From positions 19,173,382-19,237,381 of the forward strand of contig JAJEKV010000001.1 in NCBI GenBank assembly GCA_021234155.1: a stretch of 64,000 nt of DNA, read 5' to 3'. Origin of the DNA: Isoetes taiwanensis. Taxonomy: Eukaryota > Streptophyta > Lycopodiopsida > Isoetales > Isoetaceae. How positions within the stretch are numbered: the stretch's first letter is position 1; the number at the start of each line of letters is the position of its first letter. A model generated the notes under the pieces. That model worked only from the letters and a program-made list of their open reading frames with translations, did not search any database and had not been told where the DNA came from. Position numbers and translations under genes: made by a program. This document shows positions 19,762 through 30,104 of this stretch, one piece after another.

Positions 19762-21395
19762 TGTGACGCTCCCTGAATATATACGACCCTCGGCCGTATA
19801 CATACGGGGACTTTCCCCTCCCATGGCGACCACATCGCCACGAGCAGGGCCCTCCGTCTATCCCGGGCCATCTATAGAGAGATGCCCGAGTGAAGGACAC
19901 GAAGGTGTCATTCGCCCACCTTGGTGGGACTCCTACGTCGCGGAAGCGTGCATACATGTTAGCACACAGCACAAATACATATAAATAACCACCACGAAGG
20001 GTGGAACATCCATCCAAATACCAACGGCAAAGAATATGCATCTAATCCTAAAGAAAACACCCAAAACCCATGGTTCTACCCCGGCTCGGACTCCAGTGAG
20101 GATCGATTGACGGCTAGGTCTCAAGAGATCAGCAGACCGAAACTTGACATGGCGTTGGCTGGCATAGAACATCGGCTAGGGTTGTCCACTCCATCCGCCC
20201 CTCCCGTGCACACTTTGCAGATGAGTCGAATCATGTTATGGCTTCGCTATAGCCTTCCGGAGACGCAGGCTCGAGGTATCACCATCTTGAGCCTACTCGG
20301 GGTTCATGACGCCCGGTCCGATGAGGCAGGTCAGGGAAGCGTCCCCTTCCAGGATCACAGTGGTTCCATGGGTGGACTAGAGAATACGTGCCGCATTAGC
20401 GACCCCCGCATCCGTACCCGACTTACTCGCCCTAAATCTACTCAAAGTACAGGATGCCCCATGCGGGTCACACCTCAGTATCCAGGGAGTGTCGGACCCA
20501 TACCCGCCTGGATCGGCGCCTAGCTCGGGCGGCTATTAGGCCTAGTCCTGTAGGAGTCTCGGGAGCCTTTTATGTTCGTGCAAGACCCCACCCCGTTTCA
20601 CCTTGTGTCCCTTGCTTGGTGCTAAGCCAATCCATAGCATCTATGACCCGGTGGTCTCTTGTACACAGGCGCACTTAGTGGGATGCTCTGAGGGGCTCTA
20701 TCTAGGAGCATACTACAATACATGGCCTCAGAGGTCTCTACCCCCCAATCCCCATTTTGAAGTAATGCCATGCAAAGAACTATCAATCCATCCTTTACAA
20801 GCATAATCAAGATCGTAAATAAGAAGAACTCACCTTTACAATCAAGGGTTAGTTCCTACAAGTAAAAAACAAAGAGAGAACAGAGAAGCAAACACAACCC
20901 GATTGCCCAGCGGGAGCTACCCTAGAATTCACAACTATACTAGCCACCCACGAAGTTACATTTTGGACCCATTACCAATTGGTGCTTCCATCTCCTAGGT
21001 CTTGGTGTTCAGCTTCAGCTACACAGGTAAAAGTACTTGGTATGGTGGCGCTCAGCTCCTGCTCCTTTTTGGACGAATTTTGGGAGTCAATTAGCAATAG
21101 GGATCAGGTTGACAGCCCAATTTGGAAATCCCCATGCTGGCCAATCGAATTAGGCCAGGTGGCACCTTCCCAAAGCATTAATTAGCCTAATTAACCCATT
21201 TAATATTAATCCCTAGATTATAGGTTATTATCTTTAATGATTAAATTAGCATAGCTAATTTAATCCCTTTTAGGTCAACCCCCTAGGTTACAATACCCCA
21301 TGGTGGCGTACCATTATCGAGTGACGTGTCAGTATATTTATAGGTATACCGTATAAATACGTTACGTATACCGTATAAATACGTGGAACGTCACA
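19762..21395 (-). repeat. 5' LTR of outer chromovirus
   Basis: 1634 bp. Minus-strand start TGTGACGTTCCACG at 21395, end GGGAGCGTCACA at 19762. It matches the visible 907 bp of the 3' LTR (1-894) closely and the nested element's LTRs more distantly, sharing all terminal sequences. Confidence 0.93.
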
Positions 21396-21469
21396 GCAGG
21401 TAATTTGATCTATTGTACATTTTATTTTCTTTTAGTCATTACATTTCAATTAGTTAAGTTTTTTTCAGC

Positions 21470-22280
21470 TTAAGTGTACTGTTTCAAGCCATAGGAAGAA
21501 TTATTAGGAAGAAACAAGAAGCTACTGTTGCAGAGTCTGGAATTGCGGAGCCAAAGTTCAATATCTTTCAATCCGATATTTTTCAAAAGTCTGTCATTGC
21601 CTTTGTGTCAGCTGTTAAGAGGTCTAAAAGTCTTGGAATTGGAATGAAACCTAAAAAAGTAGCAACCATTACTTTTGCTAAAGAGCAAGAATTGCTTTCT
21701 GATATTGATAATTCAATTTATCATGGGCATGGTTGCCAAAAAAGGCTTGCCTATTACCTAGTTATGCGTTTTGGAATCAGAGGTTGTGGCGAACTTCATG
21801 AAGTTCAAGATATAGATCTGAGTTTGGAGACTGATTGTAATAGTGAAATGCTGAAATATGATGAAAGATTGAGCAAGATGAATCAAATAACCCCTACTAG
21901 ATTTGAGCAGTGCCATTTCAGGCCACCTGTGTGGAGTTATCAAGACCTACAAGCAATATGTTAGGCATTTGCCTCGAAAGGTGGATAGTGGTAAGAGATC
22001 ATTGTTTTTTACTTCGATTACGAAACCTAGGACAGTTGTAAGTATTTTCATGCTTGAGATATTTTTTTTTTCTAGTTCTTTTGACTTAGTGTCCTATTTT
22101 AGTCTGGTATCATAGCAACAGAGTTGGTGGGAAGACTATTAGGCTATGGTTGAAATGCATGGGGGAGCTTGCTAATTTTGTCATTACGAACAAGAGCGGA
22201 AGGGTTACTAATGTTACGAGGATGTCATTGGCAGGAGTTCCTCCAGAAATTGGGATGCATTGTCTATTACTTCATTTCAA
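21470..22280 (+). pseudogene. Broken gene with DUF3504/Crypton-like tyrosine-recombinase region
   Basis: Open frame after a T-rich stretch ending in CAG (21466-21468), running through 21605-21964 with SDIDNSIYHGHGCQKRLAYY and VMRFGIRGCGELHEVQDID. A frame change follows near 21930, then TYKQYVRHLPRKVDSGKRSL; after a likely intron (donor about 22039, acceptor about 22100) come SNRVGGKTIRLWLKCMGEL and KSGRVTNVTRMSLAGVPPEI. This order resembles the DUF3504 domain (KCTD1/QRICH1/ZMYM relatives derived from Crypton tyrosine recombinases): an FxxRGxxE-like motif, a lysine-rich fold segment, then the SxRxT motif near the end. The frameshift, the downstream frame mismatch and the hAT insertion make it a pseudogene or degraded element. 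Family call from pattern memory only. Confidence 0.5.
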
Positions 22281-22344
22281 AAGTAAGTAATCATTTGTTT
22301 ATTCTGATTTTTTTAGATATATGTTAATTTTTTGTTGTTCTTTA

Positions 22345-22352
22345 GGTCTGAT
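22345..22352. repeat. Target-site duplication (left) of hAT-like element
   Basis: GGTCTGAT, matched 7 of 8 by GGTCTAAT at 23197-23204. Confidence 0.75.
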
Positions 22353-23196
22353 CAGTGTTGTTTACGTACGCGTACGTATCCTTTATGGACGTCTAGTACC
22401 TCATGAAACGTACCAGACGTACTGTACATGAAAAAAAAACTGCAAAAGTTCGATGAAAATTTTTAAGTACCGTACTTATCACAAGTACTTGTACAGGACG
22501 TACTTAACGTCCTAATAAGGTACTTAACATGTCTAGTGGAGCAACTAGTACAATATGTCCCTTACTTCTCCTTGCACCCCTTTATGCCAATTGCTAGGGA
22601 GAAATACATCATTTTTACCAAGTTAATACACCATTTGCCAAGTTAATACCAAGTTTTAAGAAATAATTCATTTAATTTCTTTCAAATATCAAGCTCACAA
22701 GTCGTGATGTTGCTTTCATGTATTTTTTGTGATAGTTTAACATTCGAATGATGTTAAGTAGAAAATCATATGGTTTTAGATCCAATAGAGAGTTTTTCAT
22801 GATTCATGATTCAACAAGAGTCCAAATAACAATTCAAATTGCTCAACAAGAGTCCAAACAACAATCATAATGTAATATAGGTTTCTATGAATATAGTTTT
22901 CGTTTAGTATGAATAAGTGCAATTTCATATATACTTAATAGGAATGCAAAGAGATCTACAAATCTGTCATTGGTAGCAAAGTCCAAGGTCATGTAGCATA
23001 ACAATGAAAATTTAACATTTGGCAGGAGTACTAAACGTACTAGACGTATTGTACGTACTTAACGTACTATACACGTACTAAACAAAATTGAAAAAAACGT
23101 ACTTAACGTACTTTGAGCTCCCAACGTCTTGTAACCGTCCTGTACGCTTGTGTACGTCTAGTACCGTACTTGTACAGGACGTACGTGACAACACTG
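22353..23196. mobile_element. hAT-like non-autonomous element, 844 bp
   Basis: Terminal inverted repeats CAGTGTTGT...ACGTACG and CGTACGT...ACAACACTG, the CAGTG start typical of many hAT elements, with an 8-bp target duplication (one mismatch). There is no transposase. Both subterminal regions are packed with ACGTAC/GTACGT-type motifs (for example ACGTACTTAACGTAC and TGTACAGGACGTAC), probably transposase-binding repeats. It sits at or just inside a predicted 3' splice site of the surrounding broken gene. Confidence 0.85.
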
Positions 23197-23204
23197 GGTC
23201 TAAT

Positions 23205-23717
23205 AGGTTTAGGGACTTGCAAGTCGATGCTGCTATGGACAGAATCGGGAAGCCAGTTGCTGATGATGGCAGCAGCAGAATTTATCATGATGTTCTTAGT
23301 CATTCGCAGACCGAGAGACCCTTTTTAAGGGGTAGTACCTCCAATAGTGGCATCTTGGCCGAATTGAATCCTAATGTCATTTCTAGGCTAGTTTGTGGAG
23401 ACATTGTTGCAGCTAGTGCAGGTTCTAAGGTGGTGACAGCAACAACCAACTTGAATGGAAATCCTGGGTTCTATAAGGGGGAGAATGGTGAAGAGGTGAA
23501 GCTTTATGATCCAATTGATGAGAATATCTTGAATAGCACGATTGATGCATGGCCTGAGGTTGCCAAAGCTTTTTCGTGTGCTATTATCAAGAATAACATT
23601 GTTATCACTTCAAGTGGCTTCTCTTTTATGGCTCCAGTTGCTAATTGCGTGTTTATAACATGTGCAGATGGTCGTTCTGTTGGGAAGGCTATGGAATCAT
23701 GGAAGAAAAAGACATGA
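23205..23717 (+). pseudogene. 3' exon of the broken recombinase-like gene
   Basis: Open frame of about 170 codons beginning just after the hAT-like element with SNRFRDLQVDAAMDRIGKPV and ending WKKKT-stop. It includes IYHDVLSHSQTERPF, GDIVAASAGSKVVTATTNLN, PIDENILNSTIDAWPEVAKAF and FITCADGRSVGKAMESW. No domain recognised. Using the visible splice sites, the frame does not match the upstream exon, consistent with decay. Expression cannot be judged. Confidence 0.5.
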
Positions 23718-23999
23718 TCAGTTCTTGTGTTCTATTTTCAGTTGATCGATTCTGTCCTACTTGTTTAGTGGAAATTGTGCAATACTTCTTTTTGGTATCA
23801 GTGGAACTTTCTTAATCAGTACTCTGTTACTGTTTTTGATCAGTGTAATCCTGAATTTCTATAATACATTCAATATGATCTTGAATTTCTGTGCTTGTGT
23901 TATGAAATAACCAAAATCAAGTGATCAATGGATAAATCAACTGACCCGAAGTCAACTCATCAGACCATAAGCAGAACTATTACTGGATATAAAATGAGC
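23718..23999. other. Intergenic, nothing recognised
   Basis: A/T-rich sequence after the pseudogene exon. It contains possible polyadenylation-type A/T runs but no gene. Confidence 0.5.
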
Positions 24000-24135
24000 T
24001 GAAAACAACCAAAATGTGGCCCCTTTATCTTTATGGGTTTTTACTTGACTATCTTGCTTCCACCGTTGGATTGGCGACACGTGGCCTATCTGTTGTCCAC
24101 GTAATAGGAAAGTCCAGCAAATGGACTTTCTTATA
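24000..24135 (-). repeat. MITE-like dispersed repeat (copy 1)
   Basis: The reverse complement of about 24041-24135 matches 53881-53975: both carry a hairpin (AAAGTCCA ... TGGACTTT at 24109-24129), then CACGTGT(T/C)GCCAAT and a tract ending AGTCAAG. Same family as the 53.9-kb copy, opposite orientation. Confidence 0.65.
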
Positions 24136-24939
24136 CACGTAAAAACCAATTACATTACATTCTGCCTTCTAAGCCAATCATGATATTGCACATGGCACTG
24201 ATCCCCAGTTGCATTACATCCTGCTATCTAGGCCAATCATGTATCCACTTGTGGCACTGGTTCTTTTCCGATATGTTATATTACATTTTGCCTTCCAGAT
24301 CAATCGCGTATCATTGATTCTTTCAAGAAATGTATTGTAGATTTTGCATTCAATATTTATTTTCCAAGATTTTACCCCACATTCTGCATATTTACCTAGC
24401 ATTTTGCCCACGGATGTTCCAACATTTCACCCTATATTCTACACATTTACACAATATTCTATCGACAGAATGTAATGTAACTGGTTTCCACATAACAAAA
24501 TTGTCACCTTAGGTGACATAGTCACATCCTAATGTGTCAACATTGCCGATGAGACAAAAACATCACTTTAGGTGACATTCTCGTGCGTCGGACACTGTCT
24601 TATGCCTTCGAGGATTGGCAGTGTTTCCACATTGACATTCCTGTAAACAACCTATGATCTCCTCCCAAGGTTTGGAATGAAGATGAAAGTTGGAAAAATC
24701 CGATTTCTAAAGTAGATGTCGTAAATTATCCACTCAAAATTTTGTAGAGCATTTATTAAATCCGACAAAGTAGAGGATTCTTTTTATTAAAAATCCTGTA
24801 AGTATCAATAAAACATAATCTAATTTTGAGGCTTCTTTCCTTCTCTCACACACTTGTATTGATTGATTGAATCATGCACCCCTCTGTAATCGCCCCATTC
24901 CTAGTTATTACATAGTCATATTTGTTATGATTAGATAAG
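24136..24939. other. Intergenic with short diverged duplications
   Basis: CCAATCATG...GGCACTG appears twice (about 24174 and 24234), and TTAGGTGACAT-type motifs recur near 24510 and 24572. No coding sequence supported. Confidence 0.5.
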
Positions 24940-25390
24940 TTATAATTGGGTATAGATGCGTCATTCTTACATAGAGATTCATCAAGCCCCTCGCAGGCCA
25001 TCCCTCTAATTCCTATGTGTAATACTCTAATTAGTTTTTATTAATATCATGCTTAACCATCATTCCTAGTTATTACATAGATTAGGTAGAGACGTGTCGT
25101 TACTACATCAAGATGCTTGCAGGCCATCCTGTTAATTCCCTTGTATATAGAGTCATGTTTCTTGATTAGGTACCTTATGATTAGGTAGAGACGTGTCATT
25201 TTTATATAGAAATTCATCGAGCCCCTCGCAGGTCATCCCTCTAATTCCCTTGTATAATCCTCTAATTACTTTTTATTAATATCATGCTTAACCATCATTT
25301 ATGGTTATTATAAATAGAGACGTGCCGTTACTACATCAAGATGCATCGAGCCCCTTGCAGACCGTCCCGCTAATTCCCTTGCATCTACTT
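24940..25390. repeat. Degenerate tandem repeat array
   Basis: Four diverged blocks share TAGAGACGTGTCRTT, CATC(A/G)AGCCCCT, GCAGGCCATCCCTCTAATTCC and CTTTTTATTAATATCATGC. Units alternate in length (~120 and ~110 bp). Confidence 0.7.
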
Positions 25391-25959
25391 AAATGTTTTC
25401 GGGCTTTCTCTTGCACACCAATGTAACAATTTTTTCAGCCAGTCACTAATGCTTTTTCTGGTCACTAGTGTTGCTTTTGATTTTTCGGTAAATCTTTCAA
25501 GATCATTTTGGGACACATTGTTACAGGGCTGTCATGGCAGAGGCATTTAAAGGTTCTTGCTAGAATATGATTGCAAGTAGCCATTGCTTCATTCTTTCTG
25601 ATTTCAAAGGGAACCATTTCTTATTTTCTACATCCTATATTGTAACTTTTTGGAGCACAGAATATAAGTAGACCATTTTTGGAGCTCAGACGGGGCATTT
25701 CTTGACATCCTTCTCCTGTATGTTATCCCCCTTTTTTTTAAGGATAAAATGTATTTGACAATTGAACTCAAAGTACAAATGATGCGATGAAGGGTAGCAT
25801 TCGCCCAAGTAAACACACTCAGACGGAGCCCACGTATCGCATAACCACCCCTTACATTATTCCCCATGGAAGGAATGCACCCTCATTGTCCACAATGTGA
25901 AGCGTCCTTTTCCAAATAGCTGCTTTGAATTGTTCTTCCCTCCTAGATGCCTAATATGA
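25391..25959. other. Intergenic, possible LINE 3' flank
   Basis: No supported gene. The minus strand may be the 3' flank of the LINE remnant that follows. Confidence 0.4.
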
Positions 25960-26760
25960 CATGTACAATTTATACCTCAGTTATGGGATTAGAGCATCCG
26001 GTTGCATCTCTGCATTCCTAAAATACTTCAGACACCGTCTCTTCCATATGATCCAAAGCAATCATGCCTTACACAAGTGAAAAGCTAACTTGTTTACCTG
26101 TGGCCATCTAATTGGGTATACGCCCAACATGACCTCTTGACGGTGCAGTGTGGGGTAGAATAATCCTTGTACCCAATCCTAAATAGGCTGAATCTCCGGA
26201 AAAAGAAACATACTGTGCTCCAAGGTCTCCGGAAAGAGGCCACACATTAGACATAAGTCACTGACAGGAGGCTTTATCTTATGAACCTAGGTGTTCACCC
26301 TTAGGGAGCGATGTACATTTTGCCATAACAGGGTGAAAATCTTTGGTGGTACACTTGGATTCCAAACTCACTTCCACATTTGACACCAATCATCTCCTGG
26401 GACTTGTAAGTCCAGTCGTCTGAGGGAGGAAGTTCGTCCTGAATTGCAAGAAGATGATAGCATGACTTGACAAAGTTGGTAGGATCAATGTGTAGGTTAC
26501 AGTACCATGCAGGTTCAATGTCTTGTGGGGGGTGAAGCAGAAGAATATTAGCCATTTGAGTCCAGATGCAGGAACAACTGCTAAGGCGCCAGCTGATCAT
26601 CATAGTACCAATCTTCCAAAGAGCGAACCTCATGTTGTGACCACCTCCACGGTATCCGTGGATCAACATATGAGGCCAATATGGATGACATTTCATTTGG
26701 GGCAAGTGGGATCCACCATGGTGGCGCATCCAATTTGAGGCGTCAATTTCAAACAATGGA
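25960..26760 (-). pseudogene. Decayed LINE C-terminal zinc-binding (zf-RVT) region
   Basis: Minus-strand fragments with the reverse-transcriptase-associated zinc-binding pattern of plant L1-type LINEs: VYHQRFSPCYGKMY, KPPVSDLCLMCGLFPETLEH (C..C...E..H), MFLFPEIQPI and DWVQGLFYPTL, then WPQVNKLAFHLCKA and LLWIIWKRRCLKYF. Stops and frameshifts are frequent. The RT core is not visible nearby. A different family from the LINE at 35.8-39.3 kb. Confidence 0.6.
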
Positions 26761-26951
26761 CGAGCATGCTTCCAAGCTCTTAAAAGGCCTTTACGAAAAG
26801 GAATAAATTCTTGTGATATTACGTAATGGAATCTTAAATTTGTAGCACGAGATCTTTGAGAGGTAAGAGCGCAAAATAGAAGTTCGATTTAAGAGAAGGT
26901 TGCCTCCAACAACACCACTCTGTTGTCCAAGCTCCACAGCCTCAGATTGAA

Positions 26952-27236
26952 TATGCCACTTTGGTTTTCTGCAAAGATGGCACATCTTAATCCTATGCCA
27001 TATAGCAATTCAAGGTACTTTTTGCTTGCTTTATATGATTTTCAACAGATGTTTTTTTTTCTGCAGATCATTGAATGACCATGTTCTTATTGCCTTTATT
27101 TTTTCTGCAGTCACTTTGGTTTTATGCAAAGATGGCTTCATGGGCATTTATCCGGCACATCTTACTCCTATGCCATATAATCATTCAAGGTATTTTTTGC
27201 TTGCTTTCAGCCTTTATATGATTTTCAACAAATGTT
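26952..27236. repeat. Imperfect direct duplication (~100 bp)
   Basis: 26952-27053 and 27112-27236 share CACTTTGGTTTT.TGCAAAGATGGC, CTTA.TCCTATGCCATATA, TTCAAGGTA.TTTTTGCTTGC and TATATGATTTTCAACA.ATG. The second copy has two small insertions. Confidence 0.75.
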
Positions 27237-27239
27237 TTT

Positions 27240-27370
27240 TCAGTCCAGATGCTCAAACATTTGTTGCTGAATGTAGGAACATGGTGCATGCTCGTTTGGT
27301 ATTTGACAAAATGAGATGAAGGATTTATACCAGATGTGCCAACTTATATGTAAGTTGTGCAGTCATTCAA
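27240..27370 (+). pseudogene. Possible PPR-like gene relic
   Basis: VHARLVFDKMR followed, after a frame change, by EGFIPDVPTYM resembles the end of one pentatricopeptide repeat and the start of the next. It is a single partial repeat with stops and could be chance. Confidence 0.22.
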
Positions 27371-27879
27371 AAGGGCAAGTAAGTGGAAAGATATTTTATT
27401 AAAATAGGTTTCATCAAGAAGGGCATATCTATTCGATCTCAACTTCAACATTTTCGTAGGCATCCTTTGTTACGTAGGCATCCTTTGTTAGAACATGCAA
27501 AGGTATTTAGCTTGTTTCAGGTGCAAATGCTATTAAGGATTGATTTCTCCCAACATGTTTCCCACCCTTGGAAGGTTCTATCTTTTCGTGATCCAGCAAT
27601 GCAAAGGGAGGGGAAACGTGACTACCCTTGTGGGAACTGTCATTCCATTGCTTGTTGAGAGGTACTATAATTGCTTATGTTTTGTTCACTAACACAAAGC
27701 CATTATTGCCTAGTAGGTCCTGAATGCTGCCATCTATCATGTACAGACTATGACAGTGCATTCAAGACAGTTCCTTGCATTAGTTAGAGCCAGTGGACCA
27801 AAAAAACCTCTGTTATAGCCTTTGTTGAGCGGTTATAAATCGCTTATGGACCATTAAAATCCAGATGAGATTGCAGTGA
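27371..27879. other. Intergenic, nothing firm
   Basis: Contains an 18-bp direct repeat (GTAGGCATCCTTTGTTA, about 27457-27492). No supported gene. Confidence 0.5.
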
Positions 27880-27969
27880 TTGAAGGAGCTTCTAGTTGGG
27901 TAATAACTCACCTAATAAAGACCGTTGAAGGAGCTTCCAGTTGGGTAATAACTCACCTAATAAAGACCG
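27880..27969. repeat. 45-bp tandem repeat, 2 copies
   Basis: TTGAAGGAGCTTC.AGTTGGG...AAAGACCG at 27880-27924 and 27925-27969, with one mismatch noted. Confidence 0.9.
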
Positions 27970-29310
27970 TTGCATACCTCTGTCATTGATATTTGGAGTT
28001 GCATCAGATGTCGAAACATCTTTAAATCTTCCAAGACAACTTCGATAACCATCGCAGCAGCTTGTATTACACTTTGAGGACTGGAATAGGACATTATAAT
28101 TGTAAAAAACTTTCAGACCTACTTCTAAGGATGACCAAGGAATTGTACTCAATGTGTTTAAATCTTTGCTTTTGATGCATTCTGTCAAAAGATAATAAGC
28201 AGTGTTCTGGACAGGGCAACTTCACGATGCTCAACGGTTTCAGGTGCCTCATCCCAAAAGCATTACCTGTATATCTTCAAGCCTTAAAAGGATAACCTTC
28301 TAACAAGTTCTAAAATCCACGATGAACTTTAACACTGCAAAATACATTAAACAAATCTAAGCCTGAAGGCAATGCCTTAGTACTTTATTTCTTACTTGTT
28401 AGGAACTCATATAACCACTAAATAATGTTATGAGAACAACCATCGGTCAATTTACATGAAAATAGTAAAAAATCCAACCAGTTCCAAGTCTAGAAAATAC
28501 AAAATATCAGACCTACAAAAGTAATTCTAAATAGGTAAAGAATGTGATGAGCAAATGGAGGAGAATAAATGAGCATGGGATAGCTAAAAGCACTATAATG
28601 AAAACAGAATCCTATGGAGAAGAGAAAAACTTCACCTTGGAGTAGAAGGTAAGGCTTAAAGTCCTCGATAGAAGGCATTCTGGTATTCTTGTGAAGATCT
28701 CATGCCTGGCACGACAGAGAATTTCTTGGGTTTTCTGATTTCAATGGCCCTAGGATTTGAAATTAGAGAATCGGACGGCTCAAAATGATTTTAGGTGACG
28801 TGGCAGGACACGTGGCATAGCTAGAATTGTAGCAAAGTGTGCACCTCGGGTTAGGCAACCCTGCTAAAAAATAGCCACATTTAAAATAAGTATTCTATTA
28901 ATTTTTTAGGATTAGCTAAGCTATTTTCCCCCTTTTCCTTAAAGAACCGCGGCCATACGGGGCCTTTTTCCCGGAAAAATGGCCTCAACGAGCGGTGTTA
29001 CTTAACATTACGTAAAAGCGCTTCAATAGCCCAGGTACCGGCGCACGACCATCGACCTATACTCAGAAGATTTTCTTTGGTACATCAAAGATGCCGAGAG
29101 ATCTACCCACCGTTTTTACCCACCATTTTGAAGATCCACTTCAGAGATCCAGCGTTTTACCGACCATTTTGAAGATATGCCAAGCATTCAAGCTTTTTTT
29201 ACTACTCACAGAATGTTAAGTAACCTGCTTCCACATGTGTCAGCTACGCCGACGCGCGCAGCGCGTCAGCATGGCTTCCACATTGTCATTCTTGTATACA
29301 AAATATTAAT
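27970..29310. other. Intergenic, nothing recognised
   Basis: Short frames only. A GC-rich hairpin lies at 29251-29267 (GACGCGC-GCA-GCGCGTC). Confidence 0.5.
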
Positions 29311-29407
29311 AGATGAATTTCTTGGAAAAGAAAGAAGGGGGGAAAAATGCCACATGGCAGCACAGGATAGGACGCGAGGGCAGAACGACGCCTATCTGTT
29401 GTTTAGG
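29311..29407 (+). repeat. Dispersed repeat shared with 53990-54085
   Basis: ATGAATTTC.TGGAAA.GAAAGAAGGGGG, AAATGCCAC.TGG and GATAGGAC.CGAGGGCAGAACG.CGCCTAT occur in both. Probably internal or terminal parts of one MITE-like family. Confidence 0.75.
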
Positions 29408-29411
29408 TAAG

Positions 29412-30104
29412 GAGGACCTGTAAATTAGAATAATTTAATCAAATGTAATCGTCCCATCTTGCTTATTACAATTTGAAATCACATGGCAAGAACCTAGATG
29501 CCCCTTCATTCGGCTTGCTAAAGTATATTTTAGACTCTTGCATGTGGTTTTTCGGAAGCAAAGAGTTGATAGCTTTCCCTCCTTTTTCCAAAGAGAGGGG
29601 AGAAATCAAATAAAAACATGCCACCACGCAAAATAAAACCATTGATCTTTGAAAAGAGAGGGAATTGTTAAAAAATTGAATTTTATAACCCTCCCAATGT
29701 CCGCGAGATTAAACCCGATTGAAAACTCTTTTCACCTCCGCTTTCGAGCTACAAAGCCCGATGACGTCCATTTTATAGGACAGTACACGTGGCCGTATCT
29801 AGTCTCTTCCTCGCGCGTGGGAATTGTAACATGAGAGGCTACACCGGAGGTCTTCTCTTTTGTGTTTGTAGGAGGAGCTGCTATGGTAGACTGAGACGCA
29901 AGCTGAAGCCTGGGAGCCCTGCCGGAGTTCTAGCAGCCTTTTTCTGTGTTCTAGAATTACGGTAATGCCAGTTTTTTTCGTGATTGGCAAAAAGGAAGCT
30001 TGTGGTTCCGTGTAGAATTGCGTTTCTGTTCATGGAATTAGAGATTTCTATCGCAAAAACCTGAGCTTTTAGAAGTATTTGAAACTGGGTTTAATCTTTG
30101 AGCT
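29412..30104 (+). promoter_or_regulatory. Upstream region and 5' leader of the DEK gene
   Basis: No other gene lies between the repeat at 29.4 kb and the DEK start codon. The last ~250 bp are T/C-rich and leader-like, with several GGTAATG/GTAGAA motifs, and could contain a 5'-leader intron. I cannot place a TATA box or transcription start with confidence. Confidence 0.45.

Larger units (their letters stand above)
1..21395 (-). mobile_element. Ty3/gypsy chromovirus with extra ORFs including a histone H3 fusion (left end off-window)
   Basis: Minus-strand LTR retrotransposon. In its own direction: 5' LTR (21395-19762), initiator-tRNA primer site, histone-H3 fusion ORF (interrupted), 469-aa ORF, 131-aa ORF, gag, protease, RT, RNase H, integrase, chromodomain, polypurine tract, 3' LTR (894 to beyond base 1). 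The domain order PR-RT-RH-INT and the C-terminal chromodomain place it among the chromoviruses. Without the nested insertion (9389-18289 plus one 5-bp duplication) about 12.5 kb lies in the window, and about 0.7 kb of the 3' LTR is missing, so the element was about 13.2 kb, large for the group. Gag-pol has one internal stop in gag, one in integrase and two frameshifts, so this copy is dead. The three extra ORFs upstream of gag are not standard Ty3 content. The target duplication of this outer element cannot be checked because the left end lies outside. Confidence 0.93.

Noticed and set aside
26523-26738. Plus-strand ORF opposite the decayed zf-RVT region
   Set aside because: No motif; the minus strand shows the LINE pattern.
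29251-29267. GC hairpin as a second Helitron 3' end
   Set aside because: No CTRR end follows within about 12 nt.
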